The notes under the pieces are model-generated. The model did no database searches. It was not told where the DNA came from and saw only the letters and a list, made by a program, of their open reading frames with translations. Both the position numbers and the translations under genes were made by a program. Below, one piece after another: positions 6,548 through 13,840 of a stretch of 13,951 bases of DNA. Positions within the stretch are counted from its first letter, which is position 1, and each line of letters opens with the position of its first letter. Origin of the DNA: Hyphomicrobiales bacterium (lineage in GTDB: Bacteria > Pseudomonadota > Alphaproteobacteria > Rhizobiales > JALURZ01); contig JALURZ010000084.1 in the NCBI GenBank assembly GCA_027058735.1, positions 1 through 13,951 of the forward strand, written 5' to 3'.

Positions 6548-7644
6548 CAATTCCCCCCTTGCGCGGTCGCTTCGAGCAGAACATCGCTCCACAGTTCGGC
6601 GGCGTCGGGCTCGGCATCGGCCTGGGCGAATTCGGCCGCTTCGCTGACCTTGGCGCGCACCTCCTTGTCGATCGTCTTCAGATCGTCCTCGCCCGCCAGT
6701 CCGGCATCGAGAATGCGCGTCCTGACCTGCTCGATGGGGTCGTGCTCGGCGCGCATTTTCTGGACTTCCTCACGGGTGCGATATTTGGCCGGGTCCGACA
6801 TCGAATGGCCGCGATAGCGGTAGGTCAGCATTTCCAGGATGATCGGACCATTGCCGTCGCGGGTCCATTTCGCGGCCCGCTCGCCGGCATCCTTGACGGC
6901 GCGCACGTCCATGCCATCGACCGGTTCGCCGGGAATGCCGTAAATCGAGCCGCGATTGTAGAGTTCTTCGGATTTCGCCGCCGAGCGCGTTACCGACGTC
7001 CCCATGGCATAACGGTTGTTTTCAAGCACAAACACCACCGGCAGCTTCCACAGCGCCGCCATGTTGAAACTCTCATAGACCTGGCCCTGATTGAGCGCGC
7101 CCTCACCGAAAAAGGTCAGCGTGATCCGTCCGTTGTCGTTGTACTTGTTGGCAAATGCGAGGCCCGCACCAAGCGGCACCTGGGCGCCGACAATGCCGTG
7201 GCCGCCAAAGAAATTCTTCTCGCGGCTGAACATGTGCATCGAGCCGCCCTTGCCCTTGGAATAGCCGCCGCGACGCCCGGTCAGTTCCGCCATGACGCCC
7301 TTGGGATCCATCCCGCAAACCAGCATATGGCCATGATCGCGATAAGAGGTGATCATCTGATCGCCCTCCTCGATCGCCATTTTCAGGCCGGTAACGACGG
7401 CCTCCTGGCCGATATAAAGATGGCAGAATCCGCCGATCAGGCCCATGCCGTACATCTGTCCGGCCTTTTCCTCAAACCGGCGGATAAGCAGCATTTCGCG
7501 ATAGGCGTGGAGTTCCTCTTCAGGTGAAAACGCGGGGGCTGCGGGAGCGGACTTCGCGGCTTTGCCCTTTCTGCCGGCAGGCCTTGAGCGCGATGCGGAA
7601 CCGGTTTTGGTCGCGGATCCGCCTTTCTTTTTCGCTCCGGCCAT
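6547..7644 (-). CDS. pdhA: pyruvate dehydrogenase E1 alpha subunit
   Basis: Alpha subunit of heterotetrameric E1, binding thiamine diphosphate and decarboxylating pyruvate with PdhB. It has 365 residues. The first 40 residues are Lys/Ala/Ser/Arg-rich and look disordered; the folded domain begins about residue 41. Seen are YIGQEAVVTGL (77-87), GHGIVGAQVPLGAG (148-161), the cofactor motif GEGALNQG (180-187) ending in NNRYAMGTS (209-217), and the loop RYRGHSMSDPAKYRT (276-290), which matches the phosphorylation-loop region of E1 alpha. The cofactor motif normally starts GDG; the acidic residue is Glu181 here (codon GAG at 7102-7104). The start ATG has GGGGAGGA 4 bases upstream. It is the first gene of the pdh cluster, so the operon promoter should lie in the AT-rich gap before it. 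Glu is a conservative change, and all other motifs argue for an active enzyme. Confidence 0.98.
   Translation of the reverse strand: MAGAKKKGGSATKTGSASRSRPAGRKGKAAKSAPAAPAFSPEEELHAYREMLLIRRFEEKAGQMYGMGLIGGFCHLYIGQEAVVTGLKMAIEEGDQMITSYRDHGHMLVCGMDPKGVMAELTGRRGGYSKGKGGSMHMFSREKNFFGGHGIVGAQVPLGAGLAFANKYNDNGRITLTFFGEGALNQGQVYESFNMAALWKLPVVFVLENNRYAMGTSVTRSAAKSEELYNRGSIYGIPGEPVDGMDVRAVKDAGERAAKWTRDGNGPIILEMLTYRYRGHSMSDPAKYRTREEVQKMRAEHDPIEQVRTRILDAGLAGEDDLKTIDKEVRAKVSEAAEFAQADAEPDAAELWSDVLLEATAQGGN
6553..6560 (-). promoter_or_regulatory. Shine-Dalgarno of pdhB inside the pdhA 3' end
   Basis: AAGGGGGG on the minus strand lies 5 bases before the pdhB ATG and within the last codons of pdhA. It fixes the pdhB start and supports coupled translation. 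Confidence 0.7.
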
Positions 7645-7648
7645 GCGC

Positions 7649-7656
7649 TCCTCCCC
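7649..7656 (-). promoter_or_regulatory. Shine-Dalgarno of pdhA
   Basis: GGGGAGGA on the minus strand lies 4 bases before the pdhA ATG ending at 7644. It supports that start, and so supports the basic N-terminal extension being translated. Confidence 0.7.
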
Positions 7657-7763
7657 TGCCCGTCCACGGGAACAAGCATACGTCAGAACCGCCGCGAATG
7701 CCAGCCTTCAAAAGTCAAAAAGAGGCTCATTAAATGACTGTTTTTATTAAATTAATTGATGAT

Positions 7764-7780
7764 TAACCGAAAATCGGTTA
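7764..7780. promoter_or_regulatory. 17-base perfect palindrome upstream of pdhA, possible operator
   Basis: The sequence TAACCGA-AAA-TCGGTTA is a perfect inverted repeat (7-base arms, 3-base centre) about 120 bases upstream of pdhA. It sits at the edge of the most AT-rich stretch in the window (about 7730-7765), where the pdh operon promoter would be expected. It is not followed by a T run on the minus strand, so it is unlikely to be an intrinsic terminator for ftsB. It does not match the E. coli PdhR consensus. A dimeric repressor or activator site for the pdh operon is inference only; no clear -35/-10 pair could be assigned. Confidence 0.4.
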
Positions 7781-7811
7781 CTCGCATTCCCCGCAGCAGG
7801 CCAATTCACTG

Positions 7812-7827
7812 GCCCGGCGCACCGGGC
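7812..7827. repeat. GC-rich hairpin directly after the ftsB stop
   Basis: GCCCGG-CGCA-CCGGGC forms a perfect 6-base-pair stem with a 4-base loop, starting on the base after the ftsB stop codon. No T tract follows on the minus strand, so it is not a canonical rho-independent terminator. It could stabilise the 3' end of an ftsB message or weaken read-through into pdhA. In a GC-rich genome a 6-base stem may also be chance. Confidence 0.35.
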
Positions 7828-8145
7828 TCAGCGGATTTGGCGAAAAATCGTGCGCTCGCTGGGCCGGGACATATTGAGCTGCGCGCGGCTGCGTTCCTCG
7901 AGCATGTCGGGATCGATGCTCTCGGGCCGCAGCAACTGGACCCGCTGCTGCAATGCTTTGCGCTGCTCGCGAACGGCGCGCAGTTCGTTTTCCAGTTTGC
8001 CGATTTCAAGCTGATAGCGCCAGAAGGCGTAAAGGCCGCGTTCGCCGCGCAGCACGTGATAGCCGAAATAGATGCCGATGCCCAGCACCACCATGGGCAG
8101 CACCGCATGGCGGGGGGAAAACCGGTTTCTGCGGGCAGCTTGCAT
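7828..8145 (-). CDS. ftsB: cell division protein FtsB (septum formation initiator family)
   Basis: A 105-residue bitopic membrane protein of the FtsB/DivIC family, which forms the FtsQ-FtsL-FtsB complex and signals septal peptidoglycan synthesis at the division site. Visible are a basic cytoplasmic start (RRNRFSPRH), one membrane helix (about 14-30), the conserved GERGL (34-38) just outside it, a coiled coil (about 46-73, ELRAVREQRKALQQRVQLL) and the closing DPDMLEERSRAQLNM segment. The start is uncertain: the ATG at 8145 is chosen, but a GTG at 8187 would add 14 polar residues, and neither has a strong ribosome site. Its place right after eno, ahead of pdhA, is a recurrent alphaproteobacterial order. 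Family and topology are sure; the exact N-terminus is not. Confidence 0.9.
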   Translation of the reverse strand: MQAARRNRFSPRHAVLPMVVLGIGIYFGYHVLRGERGLYAFWRYQLEIGKLENELRAVREQRKALQQRVQLLRPESIDPDMLEERSRAQLNMSRPSERTIFRQIR

Positions 8146-8246
8146 CGGCAATGCACTCACGCGGCTTGAGGATCGGTTGCCCGCCACTCAACGCCAAAAA
8201 CCTTAAGGGAGTTTAACCTTCGGGCGTCTTTCCCGAAAATTCGCGT

Positions 8247-9527
<1,281 letters not shown>

Positions 9528-9584
9528 GGGACTTGCGCCTATTGAGACCTGGTGCGCCGTTCATAGCGCCATGGACATCCGAGG

Positions 9585-9606
9585 AAAACCCTCTTTGCGA
9601 GGTTTT
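9585..9606. repeat. imperfect inverted repeat in the eno-queF divergent region
   Basis: AAAACC(C)TC and GAGGTTTT face each other around a 5-base loop with one bulged C, within the 180-base gap between the divergent eno and queF starts. It could be a regulatory site or an RNA hairpin in the eno leader (on the minus strand it ends in GGGTTTTCC). There is no strong T run and no recognisable preQ1 riboswitch. Chance is a real alternative. Confidence 0.25.
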
Positions 9607-9693
9607 GCCGCTATTCTTCGGCGACAGTGAACAGATCGCCCCTTGCGCGATGCGGCCTTCCCGGCGTATTCGCCATATCTGCCGGTCATAACC

Positions 9694-9699
9694 AAGGAG
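9694..9699 (+). promoter_or_regulatory. Shine-Dalgarno of queF
   Basis: AAGGAG lies 8 bases before the ATG at 9708. It decides for this start over an in-frame ATG at 9627 that would add 27 residues without similarity to the family N-terminus. Confidence 0.8.
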
Positions 9700-9707
9700 T
9701 TCACGCG

Positions 9708-10169
9708 ATGCCCAGCAAACCTGGCGGCCTGACCCAGTTGGGGAGCCCTTCGACCCTGCCCCCTTCGCCGGACGAGGCCGTGCTTGAGCGTGTCGAAAAC
9801 CCGCATATGGACACATTCTATGTCGCGCGGTTCACCTGTCCGGAATTCACCTCCTTGTGCCCGATCACGGGCCAGCCGGATTTTGCTCATCTGGCGATCG
9901 ACTATGTGCCGGAAAAATGGCTGGTCGAATCGAAATCGCTGAAGCTTTATCTGTCCGCGTTCCGCAACCATGGCGCATTTCACGAAGATTGCACGGTGGC
10001 CATCGGCAAAAGGCTCAACGCGCTGCTGGCGCCGCGCTGGCTGCGCATTGGCGGATACTGGTATCCGCGCGGCGGTATTCCCATCGATGTTTTCTGGCAA
10101 TCAGGCCCGCCGCCCGACGGGGTCTGGCTGCCCGAACAGGGCGTTGCGCCATATCGTGGCCGCGGATGA
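9708..10169 (+). CDS. queF: NADPH-dependent 7-cyano-7-deazaguanine reductase QueF
   Basis: Reduces the nitrile of preQ0 to the amine preQ1, a step of queuosine synthesis for modified tRNAs. It has 153 residues, the short single-domain (YkvM-type) form with a T-fold. The nucleophilic Cys51 is in TSLCPITGQPDF (48-59), with the conserved Asp58; the QueF motif ESKSLKLY is at 74-81, and SAFRNHGAFHED (83-94) carries the substrate-binding His92/Glu93. It is the only complete plus-strand gene in the window, standing between eno and kdsA, and is flanked by a strong downstream terminator, so it is a one-gene transcript. No other queuosine gene is nearby. The first 25 residues, rich in Pro and Ser, are a short low-complexity lead usual for proteobacterial members. 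Confidence 0.97.
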   Translation: MPSKPGGLTQLGSPSTLPPSPDEAVLERVENPHMDTFYVARFTCPEFTSLCPITGQPDFAHLAIDYVPEKWLVESKSLKLYLSAFRNHGAFHEDCTVAIGKRLNALLAPRWLRIGGYWYPRGGIPIDVFWQSGPPPDGVWLPEQGVAPYRGRG

Positions 10170-10320
10170 ATGCCCCTCCCCTGCGTTGCGTCAAATCTTG
10201 ATGCGGGGGCCTTGAACTTCCCGCACCAGCCCCTATCTGTCGTCCATGAAGGTTGAGATGACGGACGTCCCCGATTTCAGTCCCCCCGACTGACCCCGAT
10301 GAGTGTGAATGTTCTTTGTG

Positions 10321-10348
10321 ACCCCGGATTCTTTCCGGGGTTTTTTTT
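10321..10348 (+). terminator. strong rho-independent terminator downstream of queF
   Basis: ACCCCGGA-TTCTT-TCCGGGGT makes an 8-base-pair stem with a 5-base loop, followed by a continuous T tract on the plus strand to 10348. The reverse strand lacks a following T run, so it acts on plus-strand transcripts. It lies about 150 bases after the queF stop and 43 bases from the end of convergent kdsA, and would stop queF transcription before it runs antisense into kdsA. Confidence 0.92.
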
Positions 10349-10390
10349 GTATATATTCATGGTGTTGTGCCGGAAACCGAAACGAGGGCC

Positions 10391-11224
10391 TTACCGTGCT
10401 GCCTTTGCCACCCGGTCAAAAGCGACAAGAGTGCCGAGCAGCCCCGGCAGGTCCTTCAGCGCGATCATATTGGGCCCGTCGGATGGCGCGTTGTCCGGGT
10501 CCTGGTGGGTTTCGATGAAGACCGCCGACACGCCCACCGCCACGGCCGCGCGCGCAAGCACCGGCACGAATTCACGCTGGCCGCCGCTGGTTGTTCCCTG
10601 GCCGCCCGGCTGCTGCACCGAATGGGTGGCGTCAAACACCACCGGACAACCGATTTGCGCCAGCGTCGGCAGGGCGCGCATGTCGCTCACCAGCGTGTTA
10701 TAGCCAAAGCTGGCGCCCCGTTCGGTGACCATCACATGGGCGTTTCCCGCGCCCGTGATCTTTTCGACCACATGGCGCATGTCCCAGGGGGCGAGGAACT
10801 GGCCCTTCTTGACATTGACCACGCGCCCGGTTCTGGCGGCTGCCTCCAGCAGGTCGGTCTGGCGGCAGAGAAACGCCGGGATCTGCACTATATCGGCCGC
10901 TTCGGCGACGGGTGCGCATTGGGCTGCCTCATGAACGTCGGTGAGAACGGGCACCCCCAGGTTTTCGCGGATTTCGGCCAGCACCGGCAGGGATTTTTCC
11001 ATGCCCAGTCCGCGCCGGCTGGCCGCGCTGGTGCGGTTGGCCTTGTCAAAGGAGGTCTTGTAGACGAGCCCCAGCCCGGCCCTGCCGGCGATGTCCTTCA
11101 GCGCTGAAGCCATTTCGAGCGCATGGGCGCGGCTTTCCATCTGGCAGGGCCCGGCAATGAGCGCCAGCGGGCTTTCGTTGGACAGGGTAACCCCCGCAAC
11201 GCAAATGGCTTTCAGTGGTTCCAT
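10391..11224 (-). CDS. kdsA: 3-deoxy-8-phosphooctulonate synthase (Kdo-8-phosphate synthase)
   Basis: Condenses phosphoenolpyruvate with arabinose 5-phosphate to Kdo 8-phosphate, for the lipopolysaccharide core. It has 277 residues in a TIM-barrel of the DAHP synthase family. Motifs seen: AGPCQMES (24-31), YKTSFDKANRTS (55-66), LTDVHE (94-99), QIPAFLCRQTDLL (114-126), KKGQFLAPWDM (139-149) and FDATHSVQQPGG (197-208). Cys27, His201, Glu238 and Asp249 are all present at the spacing of the metal ligands of the Aquifex aeolicus enzyme (Cys11, His185, Glu222, Asp233 as I recall them), so this looks like a metal-dependent class enzyme, unlike the E. coli type with Asn at the Cys position. The ATG is 3 bases after the stop of the VOC gene. 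It is probably in one transcript with pyrG and the VOC gene. Confidence 0.98.
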   Translation of the reverse strand: MEPLKAICVAGVTLSNESPLALIAGPCQMESRAHALEMASALKDIAGRAGLGLVYKTSFDKANRTSAASRRGLGMEKSLPVLAEIRENLGVPVLTDVHEAAQCAPVAEAADIVQIPAFLCRQTDLLEAAARTGRVVNVKKGQFLAPWDMRHVVEKITGAGNAHVMVTERGASFGYNTLVSDMRALPTLAQIGCPVVFDATHSVQQPGGQGTTSGGQREFVPVLARAAVAVGVSAVFIETHQDPDNAPSDGPNMIALKDLPGLLGTLVAFDRVAKAAR

Positions 11225-11227
11225 GGT

Positions 11228-12127
11228 TCAGCAATCCGCCCCACTGCAGGTCGCGTTCCAATCAGCTTCGACAAACGCAATCATCGCACCCATCGAGCGG
11301 TCCGGCGCGACAACGACGCTGCATCCTTGTGTTGTATAGACCATGGCGCCGCTGTCCAGACAATCGGTGAGCGATTGCAGCGACGAAACGGCGATAGTGT
11401 AACCGGCGAATTGCGCTCCGGACGCAAGATCGGGCGCCGGCAGGCCGAAGCGCGCGGTGTACGCGCCCTCATCCAGGATCGTAACCGTCCCGCGCGGGGT
11501 CGCCAGTTTGAGGCCATCGCCCTGAAGCGTAACCTCGCCGGATCGTTTCAAGGCTTCGAGAAACGATCTGTAGCCCGCCGGCGCGCCTGCAACCAGAATG
11601 ACCTCGGCGACATCGAGCGCGCCATTGTCATGACGCTGATAACCGGCATTCCAGAAATATTCCGGCGCGTGCTGCTGACAGGTGAAAAACACCGCGCGCG
11701 GCATGTCTTTGTGGGTGACGAAAGCAAGGGAAAAGCCGACCGTCGCCTCGGTTCCGTCCGGCAGGCGCGCCTGGCGCTGAAAATCGAACGGCTCATAAGT
11801 ATCAAGCCCGCGGGCGGCGAAATCGGCCGCATCGCTTCGGGCATCCAGTGTTTCAAACACCAGCATGGCCAGACCTTCGCCGTGCTTGAGATAGTCGCGC
11901 ACATAGGCGGCGAAGCTGAAGGTGGTGTTGCCGTGGGGCGCGATCAGGTGCGGGTCCGCAACATGCACCAGTTCCAGAAACGAGCCGCCCAGTTGCACCA
12001 GGGAATTGGCGGTGCCGAAGGGGTGGCGCGCGTAGGGCGTCAGCGTGAACCCCATGCGGCTGTATGTTTCACGCGCCTGGTCAATATCCCTGACCCCCAA
12101 GACAAGATGGTCGATCCCGCCACTCAT
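11228..12127 (-). CDS. VOC-superfamily (glyoxalase-like domain) protein, substrate unknown
   Basis: A 299-residue protein of the vicinal oxygen chelate fold, closest in look to the glyoxalase-like (PF13468) group. The N-terminal module opens with GIDHLVLGVRDIDQARETYSRMGFTLTPYARHPFGTANSLVQLGGSFLEL: His7 and Glu52 are at the positions that bind metal in VOC enzymes, and GTANSLVQL is the typical second strand. His153 in CQQHAPEYFW, starting the second module, is a likely third ligand. The C-terminal part (about 236-299) is another beta-rich segment ending with two cysteines (TCSGADC). Members include dioxygenases, isomerases and resistance proteins, and the substrate cannot be read from sequence. 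The ATG touches the pyrG stop (TAGATG) and its stop is 3 bases from kdsA, so expression is tied to those genes. The nearly perfect packing suggests a housekeeping role. Confidence 0.88.
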   Translation of the reverse strand: MSGGIDHLVLGVRDIDQARETYSRMGFTLTPYARHPFGTANSLVQLGGSFLELVHVADPHLIAPHGNTTFSFAAYVRDYLKHGEGLAMLVFETLDARSDAADFAARGLDTYEPFDFQRQARLPDGTEATVGFSLAFVTHKDMPRAVFFTCQQHAPEYFWNAGYQRHDNGALDVAEVILVAGAPAGYRSFLEALKRSGEVTLQGDGLKLATPRGTVTILDEGAYTARFGLPAPDLASGAQFAGYTIAVSSLQSLTDCLDSGAMVYTTQGCSVVVAPDRSMGAMIAFVEADWNATCSGADC

Positions 12128-13756
12128 CTAGAACAGCCGGCTTTGTTCGACCGCGGCCTTGATGAAGGACACGAACAGCGGATGGGGGCTGAAGGGGCGC
12201 GATTTCAGTTCGGGATGAAACTGGACGCCGATATACCAGGGGTGATCGCGCAGTTCCACGATTTCAGGCAACACGCCATCGGGTGAGAGCCCCGACATGC
12301 GCAGGCCGCTTTCCTCGAGGCGCTCGCGATAGTTGATATTGACCTCGTAGCGGTGGCGGTGGCGCTCCGAAATCGAGCGGACGCCGTAAATCCCGCCAAC
12401 CTTGCTGTCCTTGTCCAGCACCGCCTCATAGGCGCCCAGCCGCAAGGTGCCGCCCAGATCGCCGTTCGCGTGGCGGCGCTCCACCTTGTTGCCCTTGACC
12501 CATTCCGACATGAGACCGATCACCGGCTCGTCGGTGTCGCTGAATTCGGTTGAACTGGCCGTGGCGATGCCGGCAAGGTTTCGCGCCGCCTCGATGACGG
12601 CCATCTGCATGCCATAGCAGATGCCGAAATAGGGAATGCCGCGCTCGCGGGCAAAGCCCGCCGCCCGGATCTTACCCTCCGCGCCGCGCCCGCCGAACCC
12701 GCCGGGAACGAGAATGCCATTGACCCCCTGCAGGTGCAGCCCCGGGTCCTCCTGTTCGAAAATTTCCGCCTCGATCCACTGCAGGTTCACCTTGACGCGA
12801 TTTTCGATGCCGCCATGAGCAAGCGCCTCGTTGAGCGACTTATAGGCATCCATCAGCCCGGTATATTTGCCGATGATGGCAATGGACACGTGGCCATCGG
12901 GGTTGTGAATGCGCGTCGAAATCCGTTTCCACACGGTGAGATCGGGCGCAGGCGCGCTGTCGATGCCGAAGGCGTTCAGCACTTCGTCGTCAAGCCCCTC
13001 TTTGTGATAGGCGATCGGCACATCGTAGATATTCTCCACATCCAGCGCCTGGATCACCGCGCTTTCGCGCACATTGCAGAACAGGGCGATCTTGCGCCGT
13101 TCCTTTTCAGGCACCGGGCGGTCGCAGCGGCACAGCAGGATGTCGGGCTGAATGCCGATGGAGCGCAGTTCCTTGACCGAATGCTGGGTCGGCTTGGTCT
13201 TGAGCTCGCCGGCGCTGCCGATGAACGGGATCAAGGTGAGATGGATAAAGATGCACTCGCCGCGCGGCAGATCATTGCCCAACTGGCGAATGGCCTCGAA
13301 AAACGGCAATCCTTCTATATCGCCGACCGTGCCGCCGATCTCGCACAACACGAAATCCACCCCCTCGTTGCCGCTGAGCGCGAAATTCTTGATGGCGTCG
13401 GTCACATGGGGAATGACCTGCACCGTGCCGCCCAGATAGTCGCCCTGGCGCTCCTTTTGCAGGATCTGCTGATAGATGCGCCCGGCGGTCACATTGTCGG
13501 CCTGGGAGGCGGGCACGCCGGTAAACCGCTCATAGTGGCCAAGGTCGAGGTCGGTTTCCGCGCCATCGTCGGTGACGTAGACCTCGCCGTGCTGATACGG
13601 GCTCATGGTGCCCGGATCAACGTTGAGATAGGGATCGAGCTTGCGCAGGCGGACCGAATAGCCGCGCGCCTGAAGCAACGCGCCTATCGCTGCCGCAGCC
13701 AGTCCTTTTCCCAGTGAAGAGACCACGCCGCCGGTGATAAAGATATAACGCGCCAT
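12128..13756 (-). CDS. pyrG: CTP synthase
   Basis: Converts UTP, ATP and glutamine to CTP, the last step of pyrimidine nucleotide synthesis. It has 542 residues, the standard length. The synthetase domain begins MARYIFITGGVVSSLGKGL with the P-loop SSLGKG (13-18), metal ligands D72 and E140 (CEIGGTVGDIE), and KTKPTQHSVKELR (187-199). The class I glutamine amidotransferase domain occupies about 290-542 with PGGFGGRG (351-358), nucleophile Cys380 (GICYGMQ) and the His514/Glu516 pair in GVQFHPE. All catalytic residues are present. It is 84 bases downstream of secG, the usual alphaproteobacterial order. The start lacks a strong Shine-Dalgarno, but the N-terminus is unmistakable. Its stop is contiguous with the start of the VOC gene. 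Confidence 0.99.
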   Translation of the reverse strand: MARYIFITGGVVSSLGKGLAAAAIGALLQARGYSVRLRKLDPYLNVDPGTMSPYQHGEVYVTDDGAETDLDLGHYERFTGVPASQADNVTAGRIYQQILQKERQGDYLGGTVQVIPHVTDAIKNFALSGNEGVDFVLCEIGGTVGDIEGLPFFEAIRQLGNDLPRGECIFIHLTLIPFIGSAGELKTKPTQHSVKELRSIGIQPDILLCRCDRPVPEKERRKIALFCNVRESAVIQALDVENIYDVPIAYHKEGLDDEVLNAFGIDSAPAPDLTVWKRISTRIHNPDGHVSIAIIGKYTGLMDAYKSLNEALAHGGIENRVKVNLQWIEAEIFEQEDPGLHLQGVNGILVPGGFGGRGAEGKIRAAGFARERGIPYFGICYGMQMAVIEAARNLAGIATASSTEFSDTDEPVIGLMSEWVKGNKVERRHANGDLGGTLRLGAYEAVLDKDSKVGGIYGVRSISERHRHRYEVNINYRERLEESGLRMSGLSPDGVLPEIVELRDHPWYIGVQFHPELKSRPFSPHPLFVSFIKAAVEQSRLF

Positions 13757-13840
13757 GGATTTGCAGAATACACGATCGGGCCCCGATTCGAAGCGTGAAT
13801 TTCCCGCCGCCTGCCGACTTTCGACGACACACGCGAAAAT

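Noticed and set aside
4516..6817. Several long plus-strand frames (4516-5301, 4802-5887, 5993-6817) opposite pdhC and pdhB
   Set aside because: They are complementary-strand shadows of well-conserved genes; the composition is low-complexity and no ribosome site or family pattern is seen.
9528..9707. Possible preQ1 riboswitch ahead of queF
   Set aside because: No recognisable preQ1-I core (short C-rich hairpin with A-rich tail) or ribosome-site sequestration is visible near the AAGGAG at 9694-9699.
10246..10293. A 15-codon plus-strand mini-frame between queF and the terminator
   Set aside because: It has no Shine-Dalgarno, is very short, and has no resemblance to a known leader peptide.
11123..13717. 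Long plus-strand frames (11123-12286, 12734-13717) opposite kdsA, the VOC gene and pyrG
   Set aside because: Antisense to clear enzymes with all catalytic motifs; no independent coding evidence.
13757..13840. 13-base palindromic run ATCGGGCCCCGAT region between secG and pyrG
   Set aside because: It is short, lacks a T tract, lies in GC-rich DNA where such symmetry is frequent, and has no clear position relative to a promoter.
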